A DNA stretch of 64,000 bases from Temnothorax longispinosus (lineage: Eukaryota; Arthropoda; Insecta; Hymenoptera; Formicidae), in assembly GCF_030848805.1 (NCBI RefSeq), contig NC_092358.1:25967073-26031072 (forward strand). Direction: 5' to 3'. The notes beneath the pieces were generated by a model. That model ran no database searches, was not told the DNA's origin, and saw only the letters and a program-made list of their open reading frames with translations. Made by a program: the position numbers and the translations under genes. This document shows, one piece after another, positions 38,101-51,868 of the stretch. Every line of letters starts with the position of its first letter. Position 1 is the stretch's first letter.

Positions 38101-41100
38101 AATCGCTTCTCGAGATTGGTCTCTTGCAGTGTCATGCTGCCTGAAGCTTTCTAGGTGATCCAGACCGACTTCTGGATACTTTTTATCGAAGAGAATACTA
38201 TAAAGAGCGAAGCATTTTTAGTTAAATTGATATATTCACCTTCTCTTTATCAAATATCTTGGTCAGCTACTAATGATTTGCTAATGTCCGTTACTAGTTT
38301 AGAATGCTAACAGATAAATATGGCATATTGGAACATTAATCTGTCGATAACGATAAAGTTATAACGAATAATTTATATCTATCGTTCGATCGTAAAAATT
38401 CTTCGTGAGATCCTTTTTTCTTTTATTAGCGATGTTACTACCAGGCGATTGTTCGAAATGAATCTTGCTTTTTCCGGTCGATCGCGTTGATGCAATAGAC
38501 TTTGTCTGGGTTAACAAACATCTTCTTGCAGCTTGCTTCTCCAAGCGTGACATCGGCGCTACAGTTACGAGCGATTTCATGTTCCGTCGTCATGTCACGT
38601 GGAAAAAGACCGCATTGCGAAACGTTGCAATTCCGACTCTCCGTAGCAAGTTTTGCCTAACGGTATTATACAGCAGCAGGCGTATTTTAAATTACTTTTC
38701 TTAATTAAATCGATAACGATATAATTCGTATTCATTTTGAAGATATAAGTATATTATTATGTTAAATATAATTATCTATCAAATTTCTTAAAAACATATA
38801 TCTTATTGGATCAGTTTAATATAAAAAGCATTTAATATAAAAACGGAGAATGAACGAAACGCCATACATTACACGATGACATAACGTCTCGAGAAACGCA
38901 ACGACCTTTCTATCGCAGAACAAACTAATTAGGTAGTAATTATTGTCGGCTTAGAAAGATAACAGTTCTGTCTGAAGCTCATTAGATGAAGGCGTAAAGC
39001 GTAGAGGAAAAAAGAGACATGCTACATATATTTTCTCTGTGAAAACGAGTTAAAAAGTTTGCGAATAGATCAACAAAGATTTCATTGTCGCCAGCACTTA
39101 AAAAAGCATTTAAAAGCTATTTCCTCGGATACTTGGACACGTACAACATGTGTTAAATATCAAAACATCAATCGACTCTTAATATCTTTTTTTTGTTTTC
39201 GTGTAATTAAATAAACCTCATTTTTCAAACAGTACTTTAATGAGATAATCAGCAATTAACCTGACGTACTGCACATATAACATCTGTGCGATTTATATAA
39301 CTCGAGGAAAAGAGCAAGAAATGATACGTTATATAAAGAACAGATAAAAAGTCTGGTCAGAAGCCTCGATATTTGCATTTGCGAGGCGCGTACAATCGTA
39401 CATTACCGCCGACCGAGAAAAGTGTCCTTGGTTAAGACATTTTGCGGCCACGCGCTTGTTGAAGTTTTATCGTGGCACATTAGCACTGATGTCGTAAGCA
39501 AAAGCTTAAACGCAAAGGAATCTCGTTCGATGTTGAGACATGTGTTTTTCACGTTCGAAAGATCTCCAGAAATCACGTATTGATATATTATACGTTTATT
39601 ATCGTGTTATCGAAACATTAATTTTTATTACTGCCGAGAAAAACATTATCCACGATGTTTTCATAGTTGAAAGAAATCATTTTGCGAGGTCGTGTTTTTA
39701 AGGATAGGAGGATAATTATATATTAATGATGATATTATGATGATTATACGCGCAAAAGATGTTAATTCTCTATAGATGATAGTAACACAAGTGTCCTCAC
39801 GATTAAAAATAACGCATCGAGATGTTTTTGCGTAGACGTCAGCGCTGGTGATGATCACAGAGAAGATTTTAATCCCTCAGTCGCTATAATTAACACTTTC
39901 GCCTTGTTTCATTGTGATGCGGTTACATAAACCGTCGAATCCTTCGACGTGTCGCCTGCGAATCCTCGAAACTTGCTCAAATTTTCTCAGTCGCAGTTTC
40001 GATCCTTTCAGTTTTAAATGTCGCTCTCGAGGTAAAAATGGCGAGAGCTGCGAAGATCTTGAATGATTCATATATACATATTAGTATTCGGTGATTAGTG
40101 ACCAGGAACTATGCAAGAACAATTATTCGTCATTACGTAACTGGGACACAGCATTCAAATACCGCTCAGAAGTGCGTTTCTCTTTCATCGAGCGCGTCGA
40201 TTATAAGCAATAAAAAAGAGCTTCGCCTTTCGCCACGAATTTCTCCGAGCGGCATAATGATAGATATTACGCAGAAAAATATCGACGAAGGATGTACGAA
40301 CAGAAAAAAACATAATTCGACATTCGATTCGACGTCTTCTAAATGAATATCGAAAAAGTTTATTTAAAATATCACTGACAGTATACTTTGACAATATTCA
40401 TGAGATTTCATAACGCGCGTAGAATAATAAAAATAAATATAATCTGATGTATATTTTGCACTTTCAGCAGAAGCGTTACATAATCGTCACGTTTTTTTAT
40501 CGTTCCAAATTAATATTCAAGTGGGCAAAGAATATGCAAAGCGATTCAATGTATAAATTCGGAATTATAAGCGGCAACGTGTTTATAGAAGGTGACATTG
40601 CTGCTTAATCGACGCGTGTCTTCGAGCAGAAAGTTGCGGCGTAGGCACGTAGGCATCGTTAATGCGTCACAGCGTAACTTGTTCACGGCGGAAGTATTAT
40701 GCAAATCAGGAAACGAGACAGGTAAATCCTTTTTCTCCGAAGTGATCCTTCCTTGAGATCTCACCGATGAAAGAGAACCGCAAGTCATATCGCCAATATG
40801 CAAATTTAAATACCGCTAGATTAAATTCTCTCTCCGACCGATTGATTACCCGATTGTAAAAGATAAAAACGGAGAAAATATTTAGATGCAAACGCACGGC
40901 AGGAAAAAGAGAGAATTCCACGCCACTGAATTATTATCGCCGGTCGTGCATACTAGGATGCACACTTTATTAGTCACCGACTATCGTTGCCACGTTGTTT
41001 TCACGTCAAGGCTGTAACACGGTCGTATAATTCCCTCTCTTTTCCTTTCCTTTTTCTTTCCTTTTCTTTTCTTTTCAACTGCGCTTCTCCCAGGCGCCTG

Positions 41101-44100
41101 ATCGAAATTTCGCGACGCCTGATAAAGTAAAAATGTACGTTTACTACGGCAAAGATTGTTTTATTGCTGCGACAATTATATAGTATTGCTGAGGTAGAAA
41201 GTGAGTGTAAAATATTTATGACCAGAAATGTGCGTGTACAGGCATATACGTGTACGAATACGGAGATATATCTACATACGCGTGTGTGTGTGTGTATTTA
41301 CCAAATAAGCCAGTCAAAGCTAATTAAACGAGCATGCCATTAAATCGCGCAGGAACGTCGGAGAGTGATCTTGATTCTAATCGACGCGCGCATAACGGAG
41401 ATACAACGAGGATATTCGTGCTTGCAATTGGAAGTGTTTTGCCAGGCACGAAATTCATTTTGTCGGAACGTTGGATTTCAAGCAGAACGGTCTAACTGAT
41501 AGTAGTCCAAACTGTTTTGCTGAAACATATTTTGAACAACGGACGAATTTCGTTGTCGGAGCATCACGGTTGCTCGGACACGAGACGCGTTATTTCACTT
41601 TACGGTGCATTATATGCACCATGCACGCGAACCTATCCGTCGCCGGCCCCACATTCCGTTCTCCCGTGTAATTTTCAGGGTTAACCGCCAACCCGTCTCG
41701 TACGCGATACTCTAGTTTCAGGATTGCAACAAACAACCGGTGGAATGCAAATTACCTTGATTGGTAGCTTAAGTGGAGCGCGTTCTTTCTCTCCGGCCGT
41801 TAATAAAAGGGCTTTTTGGCGAGTTTATTATTTCCGAACAAGTTCGAAAGCTGAATATAAAATCTCTTGGGCACTCTCGAGGAAAGTCTGCGCTCTGAAT
41901 GCTTTAACGTGTACGAGAGAAAAATTACTGAATTATTAGACTACAACGAATTTTCCTCCAAAAAAGGAAAGAAAATGCAATGTCGGTGTCGAATGTGAAA
42001 GAATGTTAAACGAGATATGTCTGTTCGATATGAAAAGTTTTATCTTGTGGAAAGGAGAAAAGGCGATAGTAAAAGATTCTTCAGATTCTCTTCTCTTTCA
42101 TCGATGTTATACAGAAAAATGATTATTGGAATTGTCGAAGGGAAGGGAATGCTAAAGAGATCTTGCAATTTTCCTCCTTTTCAAATAAGAAAAGAGAAGC
42201 ATGGTATTTTCGAACATTTTCCTCGAGCTGGAAGTGCGGTAGTACAACGGTTTCCAAGCTCGTTTATTCCAGCGTTTTCACGCTAGGATGCAGCCATTGT
42301 ACTTGAATACATAGGATAATGAAATGTCGTGTGAGAGACGCGACTAGCGATTTATAGTTTTGCGATTATAACACATAATTATAGAATGTAAAACGGCGCT
42401 GCGGGGTATAAATGCTACAAGCGGTACAGTTAGAGCGCTCGGACATTGTAACTGTAAATTTCTATGTCGATTTAATCGCCCTGTACATTCGGACAAATCA
42501 TTTATCGTCTTCCATTTGAATTCTCCCTATCTGGATACGTTAGTATGCCAAATATATATTAACTCGACGTAACGATTATACTAACCGCGTAATATCAAAA
42601 CTCATCTGTGGTTTATCGTGTGGTAAATGAGCAGCTGGCTCTGCGAAGCTGGCTTGGAACTCACAACGAAAGTCACCAATGCGACAGATTGAGAAATGAC
42701 ACATCGTCAAACGGTCAATCGCAGAAATGATGATTCATTTCATAATTCTTCGTTATTTTCTATTCTACCGTCCATTTGCATTGTTGCTCGCGATCGCGTA
42801 AGGGGACTATTCTACATTTTTCACTTCGTCGTATCTATAGGCTTTAAATAATACGCGCGTGACAAGCCACGTTACCAGTCGATCGCGTAAGGGGACACGC
42901 ATAGCGGTACAAACGCGTGTCCGAGAATAGTGCCTCACACTCCTCTCTCTTTTTCTTATCGCTCTTCCGCCGGTTGGCAGCCGGCGCGCGAGTACAACAA
43001 CCGCCGGAAGAGCTATGCCAAGATGAAGGGGACGAAATGCATTCGTAGGTATGCGCTAATGGCATCCGGATGCCGGTGCATTACTCCACGACCTTGCAGC
43101 TTTCCGCGGTGAAATGAGAAACTGCATAGCTGCTTCGCGCGGCAGGGCACAGGTCGCCACTTCATTGTACGACAATCAATAATACCATAATTAATTGTGT
43201 ATGCATGCGTGTGTGTGTGCGTGTGTGTATCTGCGATTGGACGCGACAGTTTATTTAAAGACGATTGCGTCGTGCGTAAGACGCCTGTCATTAATTAACA
43301 CTCGCGTCTGAGACGAGCGCTGATAGGAATGTGCCATCGAGAATGCGAAAGAGAAGACTCATTACGTTTATAACTGCATATATATATAGATAATACATAC
43401 ACAGTACGCACACGCGGAACGCGGCGAGTAGCGAAGGAATGAGGATGGAGTTATCTTCCGCTGAAGAGAAAATGCGAAGATACACCGCGCGGCGTTGCGC
43501 AAGCCGCGCTTTTCCTTCGCGACGAAAGTGCGTCGCCGATTAAACTTCCGCGTGTACATACGTACATACGTAGGCTAATGTCATGAATAGAGAAACAATG
43601 TGAATATAATGTACACGCGTTTTGTCGCAACAAATAAATATCATTAACTAAATCATCGCAGAACTAATAAAATATTTCTTAATTATTAATTTCCCTCGCA
43701 TCTCTGCGGTCCAAGTCGTTGCTCCGAAAACGAAAATTATCCGATTTGACAAAATTAACAGTCCAGAAATACTTACGTTATCCCAATTTTTTTATTTCGA
43801 CAAATAGTACAATAAATAAATATTTAATAATTTGTAATGCGAATTAAGTGGAAAGGTATAATATCTAAAAAACGGAACGGTGAGAATGCAACGTCTTGTT
43901 GCAGCTACCACGGAATTTCGCAATTCAGTATAAGTATCTCTTACGAATTTTAATATCGAGCGCTGCGCCGGGTGGCCTTCACGGATCGTTGATTAGCGGA
44001 GAGTCGACGTAGCGACCTTAACATTCTCAAATTCCTGCGATAACGTAACGCAGCCGCGCGAGCTAAAAGCTCGAATTACAGTTAGATGGTGGTTCTGCGA

Positions 44101-47100
44101 TTTACAGTTAACCACGTATACACGCTCGTATACGGGCGTACGGGCGTAAAGAAATCGGGTCAGAGGCGAAATTAGTTTTTAATAATCCGTCCAAGCCGCG
44201 TCGTCGGCGCGATTCATCCAACCCCCGCCGGACGATTATTGCACTCTAATATCTCGTGCAAATTTAATTCCTATAACGGTGCCGGTGGCGATATAACGGA
44301 TTAACGGACGATCGTTTGCCGGGCAAAGCGGTCGGCGTAATACTTGCATATGCACGTCAATTACAACAACAGATTACTATTTCTAATACCACCTGCCGCT
44401 TAATATTCCTCTTGTACGGTTTTCTTTACTTTAAATGACGTGAGAGATGTTAACGCGCGCGTAATAATGTATCCTCAATCGGACAGCTCTGTAAAGTCTA
44501 TTGTTAAAAAAAAACAACATTGACATAAATGTAATTTTTTTTATCGCATTCACCTATTAGAATTCGCGTAAAGTCCACTTGCTATTCAACCGTTTACAGT
44601 TATCTTCGCGGAATCACTCTTCTCGGTTTCTCCTTGTCTCGGACGACGACAATGGGTCCATCGAACGTTCCTTTTCGAAGGAAGCAGACTGTGTAATTGC
44701 ATCGCGCACATTACGGCGACTGTGGCCACGAATCTGGAGTATAAGCAACGTGTGAACAGGGTCACGTCGAGATGCATCAGCGAAGAAGATATGGGTAGGG
44801 GGAAGAGATCTGTAATACAGAAAGAATACACGTGGTCAAAGGGGAGAAAAAATATGGGGGCGGGATCGATCATCGGGGCAGTTGCGGGTTGATGACACGG
44901 CGAATAAAATAATTTACCAACCGCGTTTGAAATAATGGTCTGGTGGCTCTGTTCGAGCAGCTCGAGACCTGATTTACTTTTTATGAAGAAGAGATGCCTC
45001 GTTATACTCGCCGGTAGATGTCGGCGGCTATACCGCTCAGAGATGGTATATTTGGTGATTTTAATGAGTGGTGCTATATGAGCACGATCGACCGCGGCCG
45101 GCCATCTTGACAGACACGATTTTATTACTCTTTATCGAACTTCGAAAATAAATACTTAAAATATTTTATTTATATTTTTTTATACTTTTTGATTAAAAAC
45201 ATATCTTTTATATTTATTTTTCATACTTGAAATTTGTATGAAATTTGTATGGAATATTTTATTAAACGAAACTATTTTATTAAAACAATGCTTCGTAAGT
45301 TAACGCTTTCAAAACATACCTACATATTTTCATCTAATTTCCAACAGATGGAAAGAGTCATTTCCTGCTATAAGTGCTTTTTAAATGCAGTTTCGATGTA
45401 TTATGAAGTAGTAAGGAGTAATTGTGAATGATGGGAGGTTCCGCAATTAGCTAATGGAGAAACGGCATTTAAACGCGGAACTCTGCATTTAGAAGAGACG
45501 AGGTAACAGCTGCGAAAACCCGTGCCTGCGTGACAAATCGATAGTCGCCAATACTTCCGCCTGAATCCCTCTAAGTGATTTTAAAAGCTTTACGTAATCG
45601 CACATACCGTGGAGACTTCCGCCGGTTTTGTATACGTCGAAATTAAAAATTAAAGGATATCACGATATCGTGACAATCGAGCGCAATTTATCAATTAGTA
45701 ACATTTACTCAAGAAAAGGTCTTATAGTTGCACGTTGATTATAAAAATTATAGATCATTAATATCTCGTTCTTTAACGGTTCAGGAATCTCAAAACTCTC
45801 TCTTAACAAACGCTTCTCATTAAATGTTTAACCGATTCAACGTGCCGGTTCACGGTATGCATATGTGTAACGAGAAATAAGGCGCATTCGACAGACAGAT
45901 ATGGAACACACGAATCAACAACTCGATGAACCCCGCGAAATAGCGGTGCAACGACACTGCGGCGCCTAATCGGAGATATCCGGCTTAGGTGCATTCGCGT
46001 GATTTTCAAAAGGATGAACACAACAGATGCGGGATTGCCTTCGTGAGAAATTGGCAGTCGCCGTAGCCTCTCGCTAAAGCAAAATGTTCCGTGGCTACGA
46101 GGCATATATGCCACCTGCTGTTGACTGAACGATACCTATGAGACGTAAGCCGTAATCGCGCGATGCATAAAACCAACGGTTATTATGCGAACTTGATCTA
46201 TAACGGGTCTCTATCGATCCTGACGGAAACATCGCGCGGCTTATTTTATATATATAAGTTTTCTGAAAGATGCGCTTTTTTTAGACTAACGCGCAAACAA
46301 TCACATATAATTATTAAATATGTAACAGAATTAACAGTTATTTCTATGTTTTATTAATAGTATTCATACAATTAACCCACTAAGCTGAAATTTTTGTTGC
46401 AATGATTAATACATTACACAGAAAAATACGCTTTGAATTAAAAAGCGTCGCAATCATCATCGCGCGAGTGCTTTTAGCCTGCAATTTTGTAATGCAAGTA
46501 ATAAAGATAATGTTAAACGTATGCGGTATCTTTAAAATTCGACTTTCTCGCCATTAGCTAAAAGTTAATGTCGAGCAATGCATCTACGAGCGTTGCGGCG
46601 GCTAACAATACGCAAATGAAAGTAAATTGCGATTGCGACAGAAATTATATGCATAGCGAGACATGGTCACTTTACCCGACTCGAGCGATTGTAACAATTA
46701 TTTTTCTCCACGGAAGTTTGCTACTACCGACTTACCGTTTTTGTATTAATATTTCGGCACTCAATACCGTTACGTTGACATGGCTGGCTAATTTTGAAAA
46801 TAACGTAAATCAGATTGTGACGTGCAATGAAGGCTTTTCGCTACAGAAGGAATCGTGATTTTCTCAGTTATCATCATTAAGTACGTATTTACTCCTGGTT
46901 CACGTTCACCCCTGGTGGAAAATGTTTCAGAATTTTTCACATTATTAATCAGAATTTCTATAAAAATCTTCAGATTTTCTCAGAATGCTCAGAATTTTTC
47001 AGATTTTTTATTACGAATTGGAACGTTTTTTACATAAATTCGAACAAAATAATAAAATATTTCAGATTTTTCCCGCCAACATGTCTTTGTAGAAATCTAA

Positions 47101-48300
47101 ATAAATATGAGAAAATCTGTGCAATTTATCAAAAATTTTTATACATACGGATACCTACTGAAATATATTCCGAAAATCTCCATCCAATTATTTTCAAAAG
47201 TATCTGAGAAATTTTATATATTTTTCCAGAATTTTTCATAAATCTCAATTCTTAGAAAATTTCTGAGAAAATACGAGCAAATTTTTCACCAGGGACTCGG
47301 GACATGGGAATTCCAAATCTTTCGCTAGAAAAGGAAAGAAACCGGATCGATAGACGTGAACGGTAACACCGAGCCGGACGTGTCGCGGAACGGGTAAGAA
47401 AGAGCGAGACGGAAACGCGGGAGTGACGGGGCACAGCCGCTGATGGAATAGACGGAGAGGGAGAACAGGGAGCCCGCATAGTTGGAATAACAGTACTCTC
47501 ACATTGGTGCGGCCATCCGGTGAACACCGTCGAAGCCCGGTACCGTTACCGGTTACGACGTTACCGCGGCAAGCGCGCACCGGCTTCCAATGCCGGCGGT
47601 AATCAGAGGATCGGGACGAACGCGCCATACGGTCCACCCGATTGCCCATCGATTCAGTTGCAACTATCTTTTTCCCTCGCTCTTCCGCTCTCGGCGAAAT
47701 CCTCTCCCGCGTTTGCTCCTCGCCTCGCCGGTGCGGTCCTCTTGGCATCATTCGACTTAACCCACCTCGAAACCAGTCGGATATCGGTCAGACGAAGTAC
47801 ACGCGTCATGTGTAAAATAATACGCAAAAGTTATTGATTTATTAGGTACTTGTTTTACGAGAAAGAGAAAATGCACGCGCAAGAGCGTTTAAAAACTGGC
47901 TGTATCTACATATGTAAATGCAAATAAAATGAAATAAAATTTATCGCAAAATATGTCGATTAGAACAGAGTTTTGATATTAGAAATGTTTAAAATAAGTA
48001 CTGCAAAGAGAGAATGCTGATGGAAAAGGGAAATATCTTCCAGACAAGATCGTATTATATCCTCATTAGCCAATTTCGTTGATTACTCCAAAATATAAAT
48101 TAAGGTACCTAGATGAATCAGATGCCTCTTTGAAACGGCGGGCAAAAATTTCTCCGTGAAGCATCACCTCTTTGGATAATAGCGGATGTAATAGCGAGGG
48201 AAGAAAGCGTCTTATCCGGCAAAAGTGCAATATCGTGGGCGTGTCAATTGGGTTTATCAGCGCGGTATCATTAGCGCGAGATTTCCGGACGTCGCAACGA
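38101..48300. other. Gene-poor interval between PTB genes B and C
   Basis: About 10 kb with no supported coding sequence. It contains a pyrimidine-rich run (about 41038-41077), short GT microsatellites (about 41282-41297 and 43207-43227) and a MITE-like element at 46908-47298. A GCCATCTTG (YY1-like) site lies near 45101 in a GC-rich pocket. It could hold distal regulatory DNA for either PTB gene. Confidence 0.55.
46908..47298. mobile_element. MITE-like element with CCCTGGTG ends and A/T-rich motif repeats
   Basis: Both ends begin CCCTGGTG(G/A)AAAAT in inverted orientation. The interior of roughly 360 bases is made of many degenerate copies of TCAGAATTTTTC or its complement. It has no coding capacity. 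This fits a nonautonomous DNA transposon whose interior expanded from a short unit. The target duplication is not clear, so the family is unassigned. Confidence 0.6.
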
Positions 48301-48329
48301 GAGAGTACCCGGCGTGTTTTCGCGACGCC

Positions 48330-48594
48330 CGAGAGCGCATCGGGAGAAGGCATCTCGCCTCTCTCTCTTTCTCTCTTTCTCACTCTGCCGATCTTCATCC
48401 CTCTCCTCCTGCTCGTTCCGCGGCGCGGAGGCGCCGACTCGCTAGCTAAAGGAACTCGGGCCTCTCCTGCGGAACATCCCCGGCAGTTTCACGTCGACGG
48501 CCATCCGGATCGACTCGCCGCGGCCAAGGTCGGCGGACGCAAGGAGGAGGATCCCCGTCGAAGGTCGGCCAAAGAGATGAATTGGCGAACGATC
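48330..48594 (+). promoter_or_regulatory. GC-rich block with a donor site, candidate first noncoding exon of PTB gene C
   Basis: A CT-rich then CpG-rich segment ends in a strong 5' splice site (GATC|GTGAGT at 48594/48595). The next strong same-strand acceptor in front of the gene C start is at 51781. Splicing these would create a leader whose ATG at about 48576 gives a tiny frame stopping just after the junction. The link is inference from splice-site strength, strand and position. Confidence 0.35.
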
Positions 48595-51500
48595 GTGAGT
48601 GAGGCTCCTCGACGTGGTGCGGCATCCTCTCGCGAATGACGCTCCGGTTCGCCAATTCTCGTGATAGATTCTCTGTACCTGACGGTGATATGACAGTGCG
48701 AGTTGATCGAACGATTGAGACTGTGTCAGGGGTGGCAGCGCCGAAATCGGATGGTTGAGTTTCATCTTGGAGCACACGTGGCGATATTTAAGAAGCAAAC
48801 AGGTAGGTATCTCGGACAATTAGTCTTATTCGAGTCGTGACGTAAATATGCCAAATTTTTCACAGAAAGGAAAGTAGATGTTTCTGCCGCTCTAAATATC
48901 TAAATAGTGCGCTATATGACGTAATCTCGGGGATATGTAAATCTTAATTACATTATTAGCTTCTCGTATATTTTGATTTGACAATAAACATTGCGACAAT
49001 CAAATCATCACGTTGTCCACGTGACGGGACGCGACTATGGAGTTCGTTCTTCATACAAATTCGATCAATACTAACAATAGGTAAGTGAAAAATGTAAGTG
49101 AAAAATTATCAATCAATATTCTGTCGGCATCGACAACCGTTATGTGTGCGCGTCTGAAATAAATGAAATCTCCGGCCGCGCACGATAATTACCGAGTTTC
49201 TAAAATTCCCGGAACCGACGACGTGCCTTTTAAAACCGCTAAGAAAATGATCCATCGGTGCGATCGAGGCGATGACGCACCGACGATGTATGTCTCGCGC
49301 ATGTGATTATCGGTCGGTTCGAAATCCATTAAAGCAGATGCAGGCGGGAAACGAGCCGTGAACCTGGTAATTGTAAGCTGAACGACGCACACGCATCAAA
49401 GTCGAGCGCTTATATCGACCAGAGCTCTCGTCTACGACACGTGATGCCGTAATCTGTTCGCCGACCTTAATACCGTTGCCACAAACACGACGCGGACGCT
49501 TCGACAGTTATGAAAACAGGGAGAGATGATGCTCTCGAGAGAAACGCGACGGACAGTGCGGATGCGGATCGAGCGATCGCTCGCGAAATCATCTCCGTTT
49601 CCCCGCGCGATTTTCCCGTCCACGCCACAGATTCCTCCGACGTTCCGCTCGCGCGGCGCTCCGCGTTAATTTTTCAAACGTCATCGCTAATTCGGCGCGT
49701 AGTCACAGACTGTTAATAATAACATCGATGAGGTTCGTGCTGCTGCAGTGATTACGGTAGCGTGCAGAGCCGAAACTGGGTCACCGGCATCAAGAAGCTC
49801 ACCGGCGGTGATTATTCAGGGCCGGCTTCAGGCGATGAGCAAGGAGGCAGTCTTCTCGCGAGCGATCTCACGACATAATGAGTGGCATCACATATTTTGT
49901 GCTGTATAAAGGAAAATTTGAGTGTCAGGAGCTGTTTACGATGAGTGGAGCGCGCGGAGAGAAAACTTCCGTTTCGATTAAAAGCACGCGCGTGGCCGAA
50001 GGTGGCCTCTGTTAATTACCCTGCGCCACCGATAATTATCGTGACGCAGCCTCCCGCTCGTTTTCGAAATCGTCGGTGGTCCAATCAGCCGAATCGTAAT
50101 TACAGTGCTGTTTTGGCAATCGATTTCGTCGTGTAACGATCGCGTACGATCGGCACGTAAGGTCAGTACGCGTTCGCGACAGGGACACGTACTGACAGTT
50201 ATTTCAGATTGCGTGCGGGGATGACGCGTTGCTCCGTGGCTGCGCGAGTGATTATATAGTAACTCAAAAGTCCGTACTTCGATTCCGGCCCAGTCTTCAT
50301 CCTGTGTATACCTCGTTTAAAAGATAGATTCCCTGTTTAATAGGAAGTTAAGGATCCATATAAATTATCTAAATTAAATAATTCGTTTAAGAGTTTAAAA
50401 ATTATTGTTGACATATTGCAAGTGATAGATGATAGTACTCAGCGCCACTTCTTATACTTTAAATTTGAAAAAAAAAGATTGCGTGCGTAATAACCCGACT
50501 CCAAACTCGACATTGACACCTTTCGGCTACCGGCCAGGCTGCATGCCGCCTCATCCAGCTGGCCCATAACTGTAAAGCCTAACTGTGAGCAGTCGTATAT
50601 AGATATCTTAAAGCGCTAGCTCGTACCGGACGTGAGGCTGACGTTGACTCTTTATTGCAAGAATACATCTTTCTAATATTACGAAATTTGTAATTTGAAA
50701 TGTTTGTATAACTGCATCGAATATTAATTATTTAATTTCAACTACATTTATAAAGTTTTCAATTTAAAAAAATGTACCTTTAATTATAACATGTGGCAAG
50801 ATAATCGTTCTGTCTTTTGATTAAGGAGAAAGTCGCATTACTTTTTAAATTATAATATATTATTAATATAAATTTACTGCGGATCTCCGTTGAAACCGGT
50901 TTTGCACTTGGACAACGGCACCATTTTTTTAAAGAGTTATTAAAAAGCGGCGCGCGTACACCACCTTAATGAAGAAATGCGTAAAGTTTCAATTGCCGGT
51001 GAAATCCGTAACAGCGAATAAACACGCAATTTTTCTATATATATATTATGTATTCCCATGAATAACAGTTTTTACGATTTCTAGTTTGCAGGACAACGAC
51101 CTTGATATTGATTCAAGGCAAAGGAGTAAAGCACTCTTTATATCAGTTCGCTTTATATTAATTTACGCTTAAATGCGTGCTAACAACTTTCATCATTTAA
51201 TACGTTGACCGATACGCCAGTCTCTCAAGCCGTTTGCATAATCGCGAGACATCACGTGCAAGAAAATTCAAATCGCCGCTGCCGCGGTCAACCGTTTTAT
51301 CTGTCACGCATCGACGATCGCGAGCTCATATTGTTCGCATTTTCCTTTTGTCCCGATCACTTTTACCGTTGCCCGCGTCTATCTCGCCTCGTATGTAAAA
51401 GTACCGAGGCTGACCCGGTCCTGTCTGACGCGATTTTAATTATTCACGCACCGTCTGGCGCCCGCATAAATTTAACGCGCCGCGACGTCGGTAATGAGCA

Positions 51501-51781
51501 CCACGTGAAACACCAGATGAAAGCCGAAGGACCCGATTGTGCGTATACGCGCGGTCCTAACAACTTTTCCACTGATATCGTATTCGGGTCATTCGGGGAA
51601 ACCTTAACTAACTTCCACAAGGTTGTTAGAAACAAGTAGGCGCGAGTAATTACCATATACGAGTTCTGTTTAGATATGATCGACGAACAAACTAGCGTCA
51701 ATTATATCATCAGCTATAATAATTCTTTTCCAATTGAGGCCACCGCTTGATTACACCGTAATAATGTGCATTTTTTTTCAG
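48595..51781. other. Probable 5' UTR intron or upstream region of gene C
   Basis: Starts at a GTGAGT donor and ends at a run of eight T followed by CAG (51771-51781), a very good acceptor. Mixed AT- and GC-rich DNA; no coding exon or repeat is supported inside. Confidence 0.4.
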
Positions 51782-51868
51782 AACGAATGACGTCAGCGGG
51801 CAACACAATAGAAAAACAATTTGCAAACACACGCATCTCGAACGGGTTGCGTAACATTCGTACGAAGC

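Noticed and set aside
41282..43227. GT dinucleotide runs and pyrimidine tracts as possible functional elements
   Set aside because: Ordinary short microsatellites without association to a gene or a larger repeat.
47245..47837. Overlapping 90-168 codon open frames near 47.3-47.8 kb
   Set aside because: Open on both strands in a short GC-rich patch next to the MITE-like element; no family resemblance or splice connection to gene C.
51205..51639. 144-codon open frame on + upstream of gene C
   Set aside because: No domain, no matching splice sites, and it lies in the presumed 5' UTR intron of gene C.
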